Part shown: positions 1-6,562 of the stretch, piece after piece
How positions within the stretch are numbered: position 1 is the stretch's first letter
Layout: every line of letters starts with the position of its first letter
DNA from: CAZGYE01 sp964530165
Lineage (GTDB): Bacteria; Planctomycetota; Planctomycetia; Planctomycetales; Planctomycetaceae
Reading direction: 5' to 3'
Assembly (NCBI GenBank): GCA_964530165.1
Contig: CAZGYE010000179.1
Location: 1 to 12,361 of the forward strand
DNA length: 12,361 nt
Notes under the pieces: generated by a model
Database searches by the model: none
The model's input: the letters and a program-made list of their open reading frames with translations, nothing else
Told to the model about the DNA's origin: nothing
Made by a program: the position numbers and the translations under genes

Positions 1-26
1 GTGGCAGGCTGGAAAGCCTGCCCCAC
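1..26. repeat. REP-like palindrome at the left edge
   Basis: The arms GTGGCAGGCT and AGCCTGCCCCAC surround a GGAA loop. The left arm lacks two of the C/G pairs present in the right arm. It lies in the non-coding stretch beyond the 3' end of gcvPB and may be part of a larger repeat cut by the window edge. It could act as a bidirectional terminator or be a dispersed palindromic repeat; the sequence cannot separate these. Confidence 0.5.
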
Positions 27-110
27 ACTCGGCTGTACATGTCATTTCAGCTTTGACAGATTGCTAATGGAGAGTCGAAAGGAAATAGTCGAGAGCACTC
101 CACTTTGAAT

Positions 111-138
111 CAACTCTCGGCTCTCAACTCTCAACTCC
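111..138. repeat. Heptad tandem repeat over the gcvPB stop codon
   Basis: Four in-register 7-base units on the plus strand: CAACTCT, CGGCTCT, CAACTCT, CAACTCC. On the gcvPB coding strand this reads as GTTGAGA-type units. The gcvPB stop codon (126-124) and its last four sense codons lie inside the repeat. The same heptad recurs at 6497-6562 at the ends of two other genes. A degenerate opposite-facing copy (AGTCGAGAG, 87-95) lies just to the left. Confidence 0.75.
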
Positions 139-1611
139 TTGGTCCGCCGCGGGCGTCCACTTCAGTAGTGGTTGCCGGGCGGCTTGGACTTCGTCGGGAC
201 GGCTGATCGGCAGTGTGTGCGGTGCGTTGTGCAGAAACTCCGGATCTTCCTGGACGATTTCGCAGAGCGCCTCGACGAAAGCGTCGAGGGTTTCTTTCGA
301 CTCGGTCTCTGTCGGCTCGATCATCATCGCCTCGGCGACGACCAGTGGAAAATAGACAGTCGGTGCGTGGAATCCGTAGTCGAGTAGCCGCTTGGCAATA
401 TCCATCGCGGAGATTCCCCGCCGATCGTGAATCTGTTTGGCCGACGCCACAAACTCGTGCATGCAGAACTTGCCGTGCGGGACCGGGAGCACACTACTCA
501 GCCGGGCCATCAGGTAGTTCGCATTGAGCACGGCGTCTTGCGAAGCGGCGCGAAGTCCTTCAGCACCGAGTGTTCGCAGATAGAAATATCCTCGCAGCAG
601 AATTCCCACGTTGCCGAAGAAGCTTCGCATTCGCCCGATCGTTTTCGCCGGCGTCGTGAGCGTGTAGGTTGTTGGTCCTGCGTCGTTGTTCGATGCACAG
701 ACCACGGGACCAGGCAGAAAATCGGCCAGAAAGCGGCGTACGGCGATCGGCCCGGCCCCCGGCCCACCCGCGCCGTGCGGCCCGGTGAACGTCTTGTGCA
801 CGTTGAAATGCATCATATCGCCGCCGAAGTCTCCCGGCCGGGTGACGCCTAGGATCGCGTTCATGTTCGCCCCGTCGATGTACACCAAGGCCCCCACGTC
901 GTGCAACAGGTGTGCGGCATCGGCAATGTCGCGCTCGAACAGGCCCAGCGTGTTCGGATTGGTAATCATGAACACGGCGGTCTGCCGGTCGAGGTGCGAT
1001 CTCAACTCGTCGAGATCGACCATTCCGCTTTCCGAACCCTTCAGTTGCACGCATTCGAATCCCGCGGTCGCGGCACTGGCGGAATTCGTCCCGTGTGCGC
1101 TGGCGGGAAGCAGGACTTTGGTTCGCTGCTCGCCGCGGTCGCGGAAGTAAGCCGACGCCACCAAAAGGGCGGTAAGCTCTCCCTGCGCCCCGGCAGCCGG
1201 CTGGAGCGAAATGGCCGGCAATCCGGAAATCTCGGCCAGCATTTGCTGCAGTTCGTACAGCATCTGCAGCATGCCCTGCGAGTCCGCTTCCGACTGGTAA
1301 GGATGCACGTCGACGAGTCCGGGCAAGCCGGCCAGACGTTCGTGCCGTTTCGGGTTGTACTTCATCGTGCAGCTACCCAGCGGGTAGAAATGCGTGTCGA
1401 CCGACATGTTGAGCGTCGAGAGATTGATGAAGTGCCGAATGACGTCCGGCTCGGTGAGTTCCGGCAACTCGGGCGCGGTCGGAGACATTTGGTCCGCCGG
1501 TACGAGCTCCTCGAGCGGCCGCCCGGGAACGTCGCTCTCCGGAAAAAGGGCGGCCCGCCGGCCCGGTTTCGAAAGTTCGAACAGCAATCGTGACGCCAAC
1601 GGCTTCTGCAT
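124..1611 (-). CDS. gcvPB: Glycine dehydrogenase (decarboxylating) subunit 2, P-protein PLP half
   Basis: This is the pyridoxal-phosphate-carrying subunit of the two-subunit P-protein. With GcvPA it decarboxylates glycine and passes the aminomethyl group to the lipoyl arm of GcvH in the cytoplasm. The 495-residue length fits the family. The N-terminus (LLFELSKPGRR, 9-19) matches the usual family start, followed by FYPLGSCTMKYNPK (75-88), QPAAGAQGELT (137-147) and NPNTLGLFER (218-227). NVHKTFTGPHGAGGP (270-284) contains the PLP lysine, K273. The ATG at 1611 is chosen because it restores this family N-terminus; its only Shine-Dalgarno candidate (AAAGGGGA) is about 12 bases upstream. The frame stays open without a stop far into gcvPA, but that extension has no family counterpart. 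It is the last gene of the gcvH-gcvPA-gcvPB operon, separated from gcvPA by 182 bases. The last four residues (GVES) are encoded by the heptad repeat. Confidence 0.96.
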   Translation of the reverse strand: MQKPLASRLLFELSKPGRRAALFPESDVPGRPLEELVPADQMSPTAPELPELTEPDVIRHFINLSTLNMSVDTHFYPLGSCTMKYNPKRHERLAGLPGLVDVHPYQSEADSQGMLQMLYELQQMLAEISGLPAISLQPAAGAQGELTALLVASAYFRDRGEQRTKVLLPASAHGTNSASAATAGFECVQLKGSESGMVDLDELRSHLDRQTAVFMITNPNTLGLFERDIADAAHLLHDVGALVYIDGANMNAILGVTRPGDFGGDMMHFNVHKTFTGPHGAGGPGAGPIAVRRFLADFLPGPVVCASNNDAGPTTYTLTTPAKTIGRMRSFFGNVGILLRGYFYLRTLGAEGLRAASQDAVLNANYLMARLSSVLPVPHGKFCMHEFVASAKQIHDRRGISAMDIAKRLLDYGFHAPTVYFPLVVAEAMMIEPTETESKETLDAFVEALCEIVQEDPEFLHNAPHTLPISRPDEVQAARQPLLKWTPAADQGVES

Positions 1612-1793
1612 GGATTGTGGCAATCCCCTTTGAGACCATTCTTTCTGGGCTGACACTTTGCGTGGCAGCGCCCTCGGTGATGCTCCACGTCGTGCTCGCC
1701 AGCCGGCCAGACGCCCAGCGACCCTGCGAGAGACGCGACACAGGGCGTCCCACACAACGGCTCCCAGCGAGAGCGCGGGAAGCAGAATCGCTC
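1612..1793 (-). other. Unusually long spacer within the gcv operon, open in the gcvPB frame
   Basis: Neighbouring gcvP halves usually sit close together, but here 182 bases separate them. On the minus strand the gcvPA stop is embedded in TAGGAG, a Shine-Dalgarno-like sequence. A stop-free stretch in the gcvPB frame follows and begins with a hydrophobic run (ILLPALSLGAVVWDAL) before turning arginine-rich. No ATG, GTG or TTG start lies at a proper distance from the TAGGAG, so I do not call a gene. Confidence 0.3.
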
Positions 1794-3152
1794 CTAGCCG
1801 CCCAGTATGTTGACCAATTGATCGATCTCCTCGCGAGTTCGCTTTTCTGTGACAGCAACCAGCAATCCGTTTTTCATTTCCGGGCCGCCCGCTCCGTCCG
1901 GAACGGGAAACCGTTTCAACTCCGGGCCCAGGTCGAAACCGGCCTCGCGCGCCTTGTGGAGCAAACCGGCAACTTCTCCGCCGCAGCGGAGCGTGAATTC
2001 CTTGAAGAAGGGGCGATCGAACATAAGCTCCACCCCGTTGATCTGCGACAACCGGTCCGCCGCGTAATGGGCCTTCCGGCAGCAAAGCTCGGCAACTTCC
2101 CGCAAGCCGGCCGGACCGAGCAGTGACAAATAGACCGTCGCTCGCAAAGCCAGCAGGCCGTGGTTGGTGCAGATGTTGCTGGTCGCCTTTTCACGGCGAA
2201 TGTGCTGTTCGCGGGTTTGCAGATTGAGCACATAACAGGTTTTGCCGTTGCGATCGGTTGTTTGACCGATCAGGCGTCCCGGCATCTTGCGCACGTATTC
2301 TTGCCGGCACGCGAGAATACCCAGAAGCGGGCCGCCGTATTGCATGGGAATTCCGAGCGGCTGTCCCTCGGCCACCACAATGTCGGCGCCGTACCCGCCG
2401 GGGCGCTTCAACAGACCGAGACTGATGGGGTCGCACGAAATGACTGACAGGGCGCCAGAGCGGTGCGCCAATTCGGTCAATCGCTCGGCGTCTTCCAGGC
2501 ATCCGAAGAAATTGGGATGTCCCACGATCAGACAGGCCACACGTTCATCCAGAGCGGCATCGACTTTCTCCAGGTCGGCGGTACCCGCGGGTGTCGGAAC
2601 CACGCTGACTTCACAGTCGAGGTGTCTCAGGTACGTTTCGAGCACCTGCCGATATTCCGGATGCAGCGATCCCAAAACAACGACCTTGCCGTGCCGGCGC
2701 GTGATGCGCATCGCCATGAAAGCCGCTTCGCTGACGCTGGTGCCCCCTTCGTACAAACTGGCGTTGGAGACGTCCATGCCGGTCAGTTGGCAAATGAGCG
2801 TTTGGTACTCGAAGAACGCTTGCAGGCTGCCTTGACTGGCTTCCGCCTGGTACGGTGTGTAGGCGGTGTAGAATTCGCCGCGTGCGGCAATCTCGTCGAC
2901 GGCGGCGGGGATGAAGTGATCGTAAACACCGCCTCCCTGCAGGCAGACGCGCGAGGAGCCACCGACGTTTCTTCCGGCCAGGCAGCGCACCTGCGCTTCC
3001 AGCTCGATCTCGCTCAGCGGATCGGGCAGGTCGAGCGGCCGCTCGAGTCGCAGCCGGTCCGGAATCTGCGCGAACAAGTCGTCGATCGATCGGGTGCCAA
3101 TGGTTTCGAGCATCTCGCGCCGCTCGTCCGGCGTGTTGAAACGGTACGTCAC
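1794..3152 (-). CDS. gcvPA: Glycine dehydrogenase (decarboxylating) subunit 1
   Basis: This is the N-terminal half of the P-protein, which pairs with GcvPB to form the glycine decarboxylase heterotetramer; it has the aminotransferase-like fold but does not carry the PLP lysine. The 452-residue length is normal. Family landmarks in order are FNTPDERREML near the start, YDHFIPAAVDEI, FYTAYTPYQAEASQGSLQ, SNASLYEGGTSVSEA, AEGQPLGIPMQYGGPLLG and REQHIRREKATSNICTNHG. The start is GTG at 3152, preceded by AGAAGG seven bases away; this gives the expected N-terminus, so the open frame reaching to 3266 is not used. It begins 17 bases after the gcvH stop, consistent with a shared transcript, and is followed by a long gap before gcvPB. 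Confidence 0.96.
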   Translation of the reverse strand: MTYRFNTPDERREMLETIGTRSIDDLFAQIPDRLRLERPLDLPDPLSEIELEAQVRCLAGRNVGGSSRVCLQGGGVYDHFIPAAVDEIAARGEFYTAYTPYQAEASQGSLQAFFEYQTLICQLTGMDVSNASLYEGGTSVSEAAFMAMRITRRHGKVVVLGSLHPEYRQVLETYLRHLDCEVSVVPTPAGTADLEKVDAALDERVACLIVGHPNFFGCLEDAERLTELAHRSGALSVISCDPISLGLLKRPGGYGADIVVAEGQPLGIPMQYGGPLLGILACRQEYVRKMPGRLIGQTTDRNGKTCYVLNLQTREQHIRREKATSNICTNHGLLALRATVYLSLLGPAGLREVAELCCRKAHYAADRLSQINGVELMFDRPFFKEFTLRCGGEVAGLLHKAREAGFDLGPELKRFPVPDGAGGPEMKNGLLVAVTEKRTREEIDQLVNILGG

Positions 3153-3169
3153 ACGGAAACCTTCTTTCG

Positions 3170-3556
3170 TCACTGTTCTTCCGACGCGCAGTGCTGTTCG
3201 TAACGCGCGCGGTCGAACAGGCCGCCCAGAGCGGCGGCGTCGGTCACCTTGACCTTGAGGATCCATCCCTTACCGAACGGATCGTCGGAAAGCGCTGCCA
3301 GGTCATCGGCCAGCGATTCGTTGACTTCGACGACCTCACCGGCCAGTGGAGCAATCAGATCGCTGACGGCCTTGACACTTTCGACCTCGCCGAACACCTC
3401 GCCGGCGCTCAAGGACTTGCCGATGTCGGGCAAGTCGATGTAGACGAGGTCGGTAAGCTGCTTGACGGCAAAGTCGCTGATTCCAACGGTCGCCACGTCA
3501 CCTTCCACGTGGATCCATTCGTGCGTCCTGGTGTATTTCAGTACTGCCGGGTCCAT
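3170..3556 (-). CDS. gcvH: Glycine cleavage system H protein (lipoyl carrier)
   Basis: GcvH carries the lipoamide arm that takes aminomethyl groups from the P-protein, presents them to GcvT, and is re-oxidised by the L-protein. The 128-residue protein begins MDPAVLKYTRTHEW, a standard H-protein start. The lipoylation motif GEVESVKAVSDL places the modified lysine at K62, and NDP-like NESLADDL plus GWILKVKV complete the fold. The ATG at 3556 has a strong GGAGGAG sequence eight bases upstream; upstream in-frame codons back to 3601 have no family counterpart. It is the first gene of the gcv operon here. Neither gcvT nor a lipoate ligase gene is visible, so these must lie elsewhere, possibly beyond the left edge. 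A REP-like dyad lies in the leader between rpiB and this gene. Confidence 0.97.
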   Translation of the reverse strand: MDPAVLKYTRTHEWIHVEGDVATVGISDFAVKQLTDLVYIDLPDIGKSLSAGEVFGEVESVKAVSDLIAPLAGEVVEVNESLADDLAALSDDPFGKGWILKVKVTDAAALGGLFDRARYEQHCASEEQ

Positions 3557-3692
3557 CAACCACACTCCTCCAAGACTGCAAAGGCGAACTGCTGCTTCCA
3601 AGGCAATCTGTCACGATACATCGAACCGCCGCCGAAGAAAAGCATCTCGCCGTTGGTTCTCAGGGCCGGTCACTTTTTCACAATGGCGAAGT

Positions 3693-3767
3693 GTGGCACG
3701 CCCAGACCGCAGGGATGGGCGTGGCGTAGGTCGTGACCACGCCGTTGCTTGCGTCACGGCGTGCCAC
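3693..3767. repeat. REP-like double dyad between rpiB and gcvH (copy 1)
   Basis: A perfect 10-base outer inverted repeat (GTGGCACGCC at 3693-3702, GGCGTGCCAC at 3758-3767) encloses two smaller hairpins. The first is CACGCCCA (3697-3704) with TGGGCGTG (3716-3723), closing the loop GACCGCAGGGA. The second pairs CACGCC (3738-3743) with GGCGTG (3758-3763); GTGAC/GTCAC (3733-3737, 3753-3757) offers a competing stem. The same loop appears in the element at 11672-11753. Position between two minus-strand transcription units would allow a terminator or attenuator role upstream of gcvH; this is inference. Confidence 0.7.
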
Positions 3768-3803
3768 TCGGCGGTTGCGGCAAGAACACGGCAGGCGAGA
3801 GAT

Positions 3804-4307
3804 TTACGACGCGGTCGACTCGGTTGCCGTCGGGTTTTCGGCGCAGCCGGTCTGCGCTTCATATTCGGCGATCATGTCGACGCGCCGAGCGTGCCGGCCG
3901 CCTTCGAATTCGGTGTTGATCCAAATATCGACCATGCGGTTTACCAGCCGCTCGCCGAGCAGATCAGCCGATAGGCACAGCACGTTGGCGTCGTTGTGCA
4001 GCCGACTCATCTCTGCGGTCAAATCGTCGTGACACGGCGCCGCACGGACTTTCGGAAACTTGTTGGCGACGATACACATACCGATACCGGTGCCGCAGAT
4101 CAGAATGCCGCGATCGACCTCGTGCTCAGAAACGGACTTGGCAACCTTGGCCGCGAATTCCGGGTAGTCGACGCTGTCGGAATTGTCGGGGCCGTAATCG
4201 AGTCCCTCGTGTCCTAGCTTTTCGAGCAAGGAAAGAATTTTCTCTTTGACCGAGAATCCACGATGATCGCTGGCGACGGCAATTCGCAGGGGACGAAACT
4301 TAGGCAT
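3804..4307 (-). CDS. rpiB: Ribose-5-phosphate isomerase B (RpiB/LacAB family)
   Basis: RpiB interconverts ribose 5-phosphate and ribulose 5-phosphate in the pentose phosphate pathway. The 167-residue protein has the family signature VASDHRGFSVKEKI (11-24) and the active-site loop LICGTGIGMCIVANK (69-83) with catalytic cysteine C71. RLHNDANVL (102-110) supplies the second active-site histidine, and the C-terminal GGRHARRVDMI segment is typical. The last 15 residues or so are a low-complexity tail. Its ATG (4307) overlaps the TAA of the upstream fusion gene as TAATG and has no convincing Shine-Dalgarno sequence, so it is probably translated by coupling. A sugar-phosphate isomerase of the LacAB type with another substrate cannot be excluded, though the gene context favours RpiB. 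Confidence 0.93.
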   Translation of the reverse strand: MPKFRPLRIAVASDHRGFSVKEKILSLLEKLGHEGLDYGPDNSDSVDYPEFAAKVAKSVSEHEVDRGILICGTGIGMCIVANKFPKVRAAPCHDDLTAEMSRLHNDANVLCLSADLLGERLVNRMVDIWINTEFEGGRHARRVDMIAEYEAQTGCAENPTATESTAS

Positions 4308-5428
4308 TATTTTACTTTGATGTCTGTGAGAAGGGCGTGAACGTGGCGCTCAATTTCGCTTTGGCACTTTTCATACTCGGGCATCCCGCCGCCGATCGGG
4401 TCAGAAACATCCACACCGTCCGCAGACAGCAGACGAACACGATCCCAAAGCTCCGGACGCTCCGACAAAATTGTGTCTCGATGAGTGCGTGTCATGGTGT
4501 AGATGTGATCGGCCTGATCCAACAGGTGGTTGGACAGCGGCTGACTTTCGTGACTTCGAAGATCAATACCGTGTTTGTTCAATAGCTCAACCGATTCGGG
4601 ACTCGCCGGAGCGCCGATGGCGGCGGCCAAACCCGCCGATGCCGCGACGAATCCCCGATCGACCAAATCCTCCTCACTACATTGTAGCTTCTCGGCCACA
4701 AATTTGCGAAACAAACCCTCGGCCATGGGGCTTCGACACGTATTTCCAGTGCAGACAAAGAGATACAGCTCGCTGGCCAGCCGGCCCAACGTGGTCTCGG
4801 TGACGACGCCCGGTTCGACGATGTTCCACGCGTCCTCGGAAATGTGAACCACCGTCGCCGGCTCTGCATAGCGGCAAGCGCCGTCGTCGATGATCAGCGC
4901 GACCTTGCCTCCGAAGCGCTCTTCAACCTGCCCGGCAGTCGTGGCGGCCGGTGCATCGGCGAGTGTTTCGCCCGACATCACGATGGGAGCCGGCATCAGC
5001 TTCAAAACATTGGTCAGCACCTGATGCACGGGAACACGCAACCGAATCTCGCCATGCGGAACGATCGCCGCGCGGGTCTCTGCCGGCAACGACTGCACAA
5101 GCCCTTCGTCCCGCGAGACGTCGAACTCCATCGTCACCGGTCCCGGCCAGCAGCGGCGGGCCAGCTTCCGTCCCAGCTTGGCCATTTGCGGTACGTAGTC
5201 GAGCGCCTCCTCCGCGCCTTTGATCGCCAACGCATACGGCGGGCCGCCGTGACTGTTCAATAGGCGTTGCAACTTGCCGACGGCCCCGGCATTCAAGCCG
5301 TAGGCGCACACCACGTAGACCGTCTCGGTCGGAAACGCGACCAGCTCTCCATCGGCGAGCAGCTGGACCGCTCGATGGATCACGTCCCGTGGGTCGTCGG
5401 CTTTCTGGATGTCGACTACCCTAGACAT
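4307..5428 (-). CDS. Fusion: Sua5/YrdC domain plus YwlE-like low-molecular-weight phosphatase
   Basis: A 373-residue two-domain protein (residues here counted from the GTG at 5431, one codon earlier). Residues 1 to about 215 resemble Sua5/YrdC threonylcarbamoyl-AMP synthase, which makes the precursor of tRNA t6A: FPTETVY (33-39) and a Sua5-like end (IVEPGVVTETTL). The usual KxR motif is replaced by NSH (59-61), however, and the SxN motif reads SGE (153-155), so this activity is doubtful. Residues about 222-374 are a low-molecular-weight phosphatase: P-loop CTGNTCRS (nucleophile C227, R233) and general acid in SDPIGG (D344). The threonine at 231 is the residue that, in B. subtilis YwlE, is associated with phosphoarginine rather than phosphotyrosine specificity. 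The start could be ATG 5428 or GTG 5431; neither has a well-placed Shine-Dalgarno sequence. It is coupled to rpiB. Domain assignment is firm; the substrates are predicted. Confidence 0.9.
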   Translation of the reverse strand: MSRVVDIQKADDPRDVIHRAVQLLADGELVAFPTETVYVVCAYGLNAGAVGKLQRLLNSHGGPPYALAIKGAEEALDYVPQMAKLGRKLARRCWPGPVTMEFDVSRDEGLVQSLPAETRAAIVPHGEIRLRVPVHQVLTNVLKLMPAPIVMSGETLADAPAATTAGQVEERFGGKVALIIDDGACRYAEPATVVHISEDAWNIVEPGVVTETTLGRLASELYLFVCTGNTCRSPMAEGLFRKFVAEKLQCSEEDLVDRGFVAASAGLAAAIGAPASPESVELLNKHGIDLRSHESQPLSNHLLDQADHIYTMTRTHRDTILSERPELWDRVRLLSADGVDVSDPIGGGMPEYEKCQSEIERHVHALLTDIKVK

Positions 5429-5768
5429 CACCCGAAGGACGCTCCCCTTGAATCAAACCGTGGTCAGCTCAGTCTGGCTGTGGCTCGCTGCGGCACCCTC
5501 GACACGGCCGCCAGACCGGCAACCGTCATGGCCGATCCTTCGATGATCAAAGAATTTATGAAACGGCACGTGATCGAATATAGTCTCCCCAACCCTCAGG
5601 TTCAAGCAGTTTCTCGCGTTCCGGACCGCTCGCCGGTCCCAGCGGCAGCCGTGACCCGAAACCAGCGACGGCAAGAATCCACGGAATTTCCGTTCAACAG
5701 TGCACTGGGAGGGGACTTTTCGTTGAAACTTGCGTATAACAGGAGTGTCATCAGGTCAAGGCCTCACC
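5429..5768. other. Divergent intergenic region between the fusion gene and the methyltransferase gene
   Basis: About 340 bases carry the upstream signals for both directions. Upstream of the methyltransferase gene, TATAAC at 5735-5740 is a plausible -10 box, but no good -35 box lies at normal spacing, so this promoter is weakly supported. I see no dyad or riboswitch. An open frame on the plus strand crosses this region and continues out of phase into the methyltransferase gene; I treat it as non-coding. Confidence 0.4.
5735..5740 (+). promoter_or_regulatory. Possible -10 box for the methyltransferase gene
   Basis: TATAAC matches the bacterial -10 consensus at five of six positions and lies 28 bases upstream of the ATG at 5769. 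No clear -35 hexamer is found 16-18 bases upstream; TTGAAA (5723-5728) is too close. This is a tentative call. Confidence 0.25.
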
Positions 5769-6524
5769 ATGAACCCGACAACGCTGCGCCCGAGCAAACG
5801 CAAGTCGCCCAAAAAGGGCTTTCAAAGGCTGGTGGAATTCAAAGGAATTCGGCGGCTGAGCCTGCGACAATACCGCAATCACGTGCGCCACATGTACGAC
5901 GGACCTGCTGGCGCGGTCCTGGCGCTCGGGAGCCTGATCTCGCTGCACGAGCCGCTGGTCGGACACATGCTGCGTCGAAAGAGATTCGACGTCACACAAT
6001 TCCGGAACATCCTTGACGTCGGCGCCGGTGCCGGCCAGATTCTCGGCCATTTGCTCAGAGAATCGCAGCCGGAAGCACGCTTGATCGCCTACGATTTGTC
6101 CCGACAAATGCTCCGCCGAGCGCGCAGCCGGGTGAAAAGCGATCGGCCCTTCTACATCGCCGGTGATGTCGTGCGGTTGCCGTTCGTCGACGATGCGTTC
6201 GACTGCGTCACGTGCGGCTGGGTCATCGAGCACCTGCCCGATCCCAGGCCGGGCCTCTGCGAACTGGGCCGCGTGTTACGCCCCGGCGGAAGCCTGCTCC
6301 TGTTGGCGACCGAAGATACCTTCTCCGGGGCGCTCGTCAGTCGAACCTGGAAGTGCCGAACATACAACCGCCGAGAACTTCAAGCCGCCTGTGACGACGC
6401 GGGTTTGCCGTGGCAGGAACAACTCTGGTTCACCCGCGTGCACCGCTTCTTCAAAGTGGGCGGCATCCTGGTCGTCGCGACGAAACCCGCTGAAAAGTTG
6501 AGGGTTGAGAGACTTCCGTCTTGA
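5769..6524 (+). CDS. SAM-dependent class I methyltransferase, substrate unknown
   Basis: A 251-residue protein with a clear Rossmann-fold methyltransferase core: motif I NILDVGAGAGQIL (80-92), the acidic residue ending beta-2 in AYDLS (D109), AGDVVRLPFVDDAFD (131-145), WVIEHLPDP (151-159) and RVLRPGGSLLLL (168-179). This arrangement resembles the UbiE/methyltransferase-11 type, which acts on lipids, quinones or small molecules; the substrate cannot be read from the sequence. The N-terminus is basic (SKRKSPKKG), with no membrane segment. The ATG at 5769 is preceded by AAGG eight bases away. It stands alone, diverging from the fusion gene and converging on the phosphatase-family gene at 6561. 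Its last nine residues (KLRVERLPS) are encoded by a heptad repeat, so the natural C-terminus may originally have been near KPAE. Confidence 0.9.
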   Translation: MNPTTLRPSKRKSPKKGFQRLVEFKGIRRLSLRQYRNHVRHMYDGPAGAVLALGSLISLHEPLVGHMLRRKRFDVTQFRNILDVGAGAGQILGHLLRESQPEARLIAYDLSRQMLRRARSRVKSDRPFYIAGDVVRLPFVDDAFDCVTCGWVIEHLPDPRPGLCELGRVLRPGGSLLLLATEDTFSGALVSRTWKCRTYNRRELQAACDDAGLPWQEQLWFTRVHRFFKVGGILVVATKPAEKLRVERLPS

Positions 6525-6562
6525 ACTCTCAACGTTCAACTCTCAACTCTCAACTCTCAACT
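6497..6562. repeat. Back-to-back heptad repeats between two convergent genes; possible bidirectional terminator
   Basis: On the plus strand GTTGAGGGTTGAGAG (6497-6511) lies in the methyltransferase 3' end. Opposite-facing CAACTCT units follow at 6537-6543, 6544-6550 and 6551-6557, plus a partial unit reaching the stop codon of the minus-strand gene (6563-6561). Segments 6497-6511 and 6526-6540 can pair over 15 positions with one mismatch and one wobble, with the methyltransferase TGA (6522-6524) in the loop. There is no T-tract typical of intrinsic terminators. Relative to each gene's coding strand the repeat has the same polarity as at the end of gcvPB. Confidence 0.7.

Noticed and set aside
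111..138. CRISPR array or short CRISPR-like repeat
   Set aside because: Repeat units are 7 bases with no spacers, unlike CRISPR; no cas genes are present.
901..1593. 230-codon plus-strand open frame opposite gcvPB
   Set aside because: It is antisense to strongly conserved gcvPB sequence and reads as charged low-information protein typical of high-GC shadow frames.
1612..2085. Long N-terminal extension of gcvPB reaching into gcvPA
   Set aside because: The open frame overlaps the 3' part of gcvPA antiphase, is arginine-rich like a shadow frame, and the family N-terminus fits the ATG at 1611.
3557..3803. Glycine riboswitch in the gcvH leader
   Set aside because: Read on the minus strand, the leader lacks the conserved glycine-aptamer core segments; the only clear structure is the REP-like dyad.
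5267..6016. Plus-strand open frame crossing the intergenic region into the methyltransferase gene
   Set aside because: Most of it overlaps real genes out of frame, and the intergenic part (from ATG 5528, MADPSMIKEF) has no Shine-Dalgarno support or domain.
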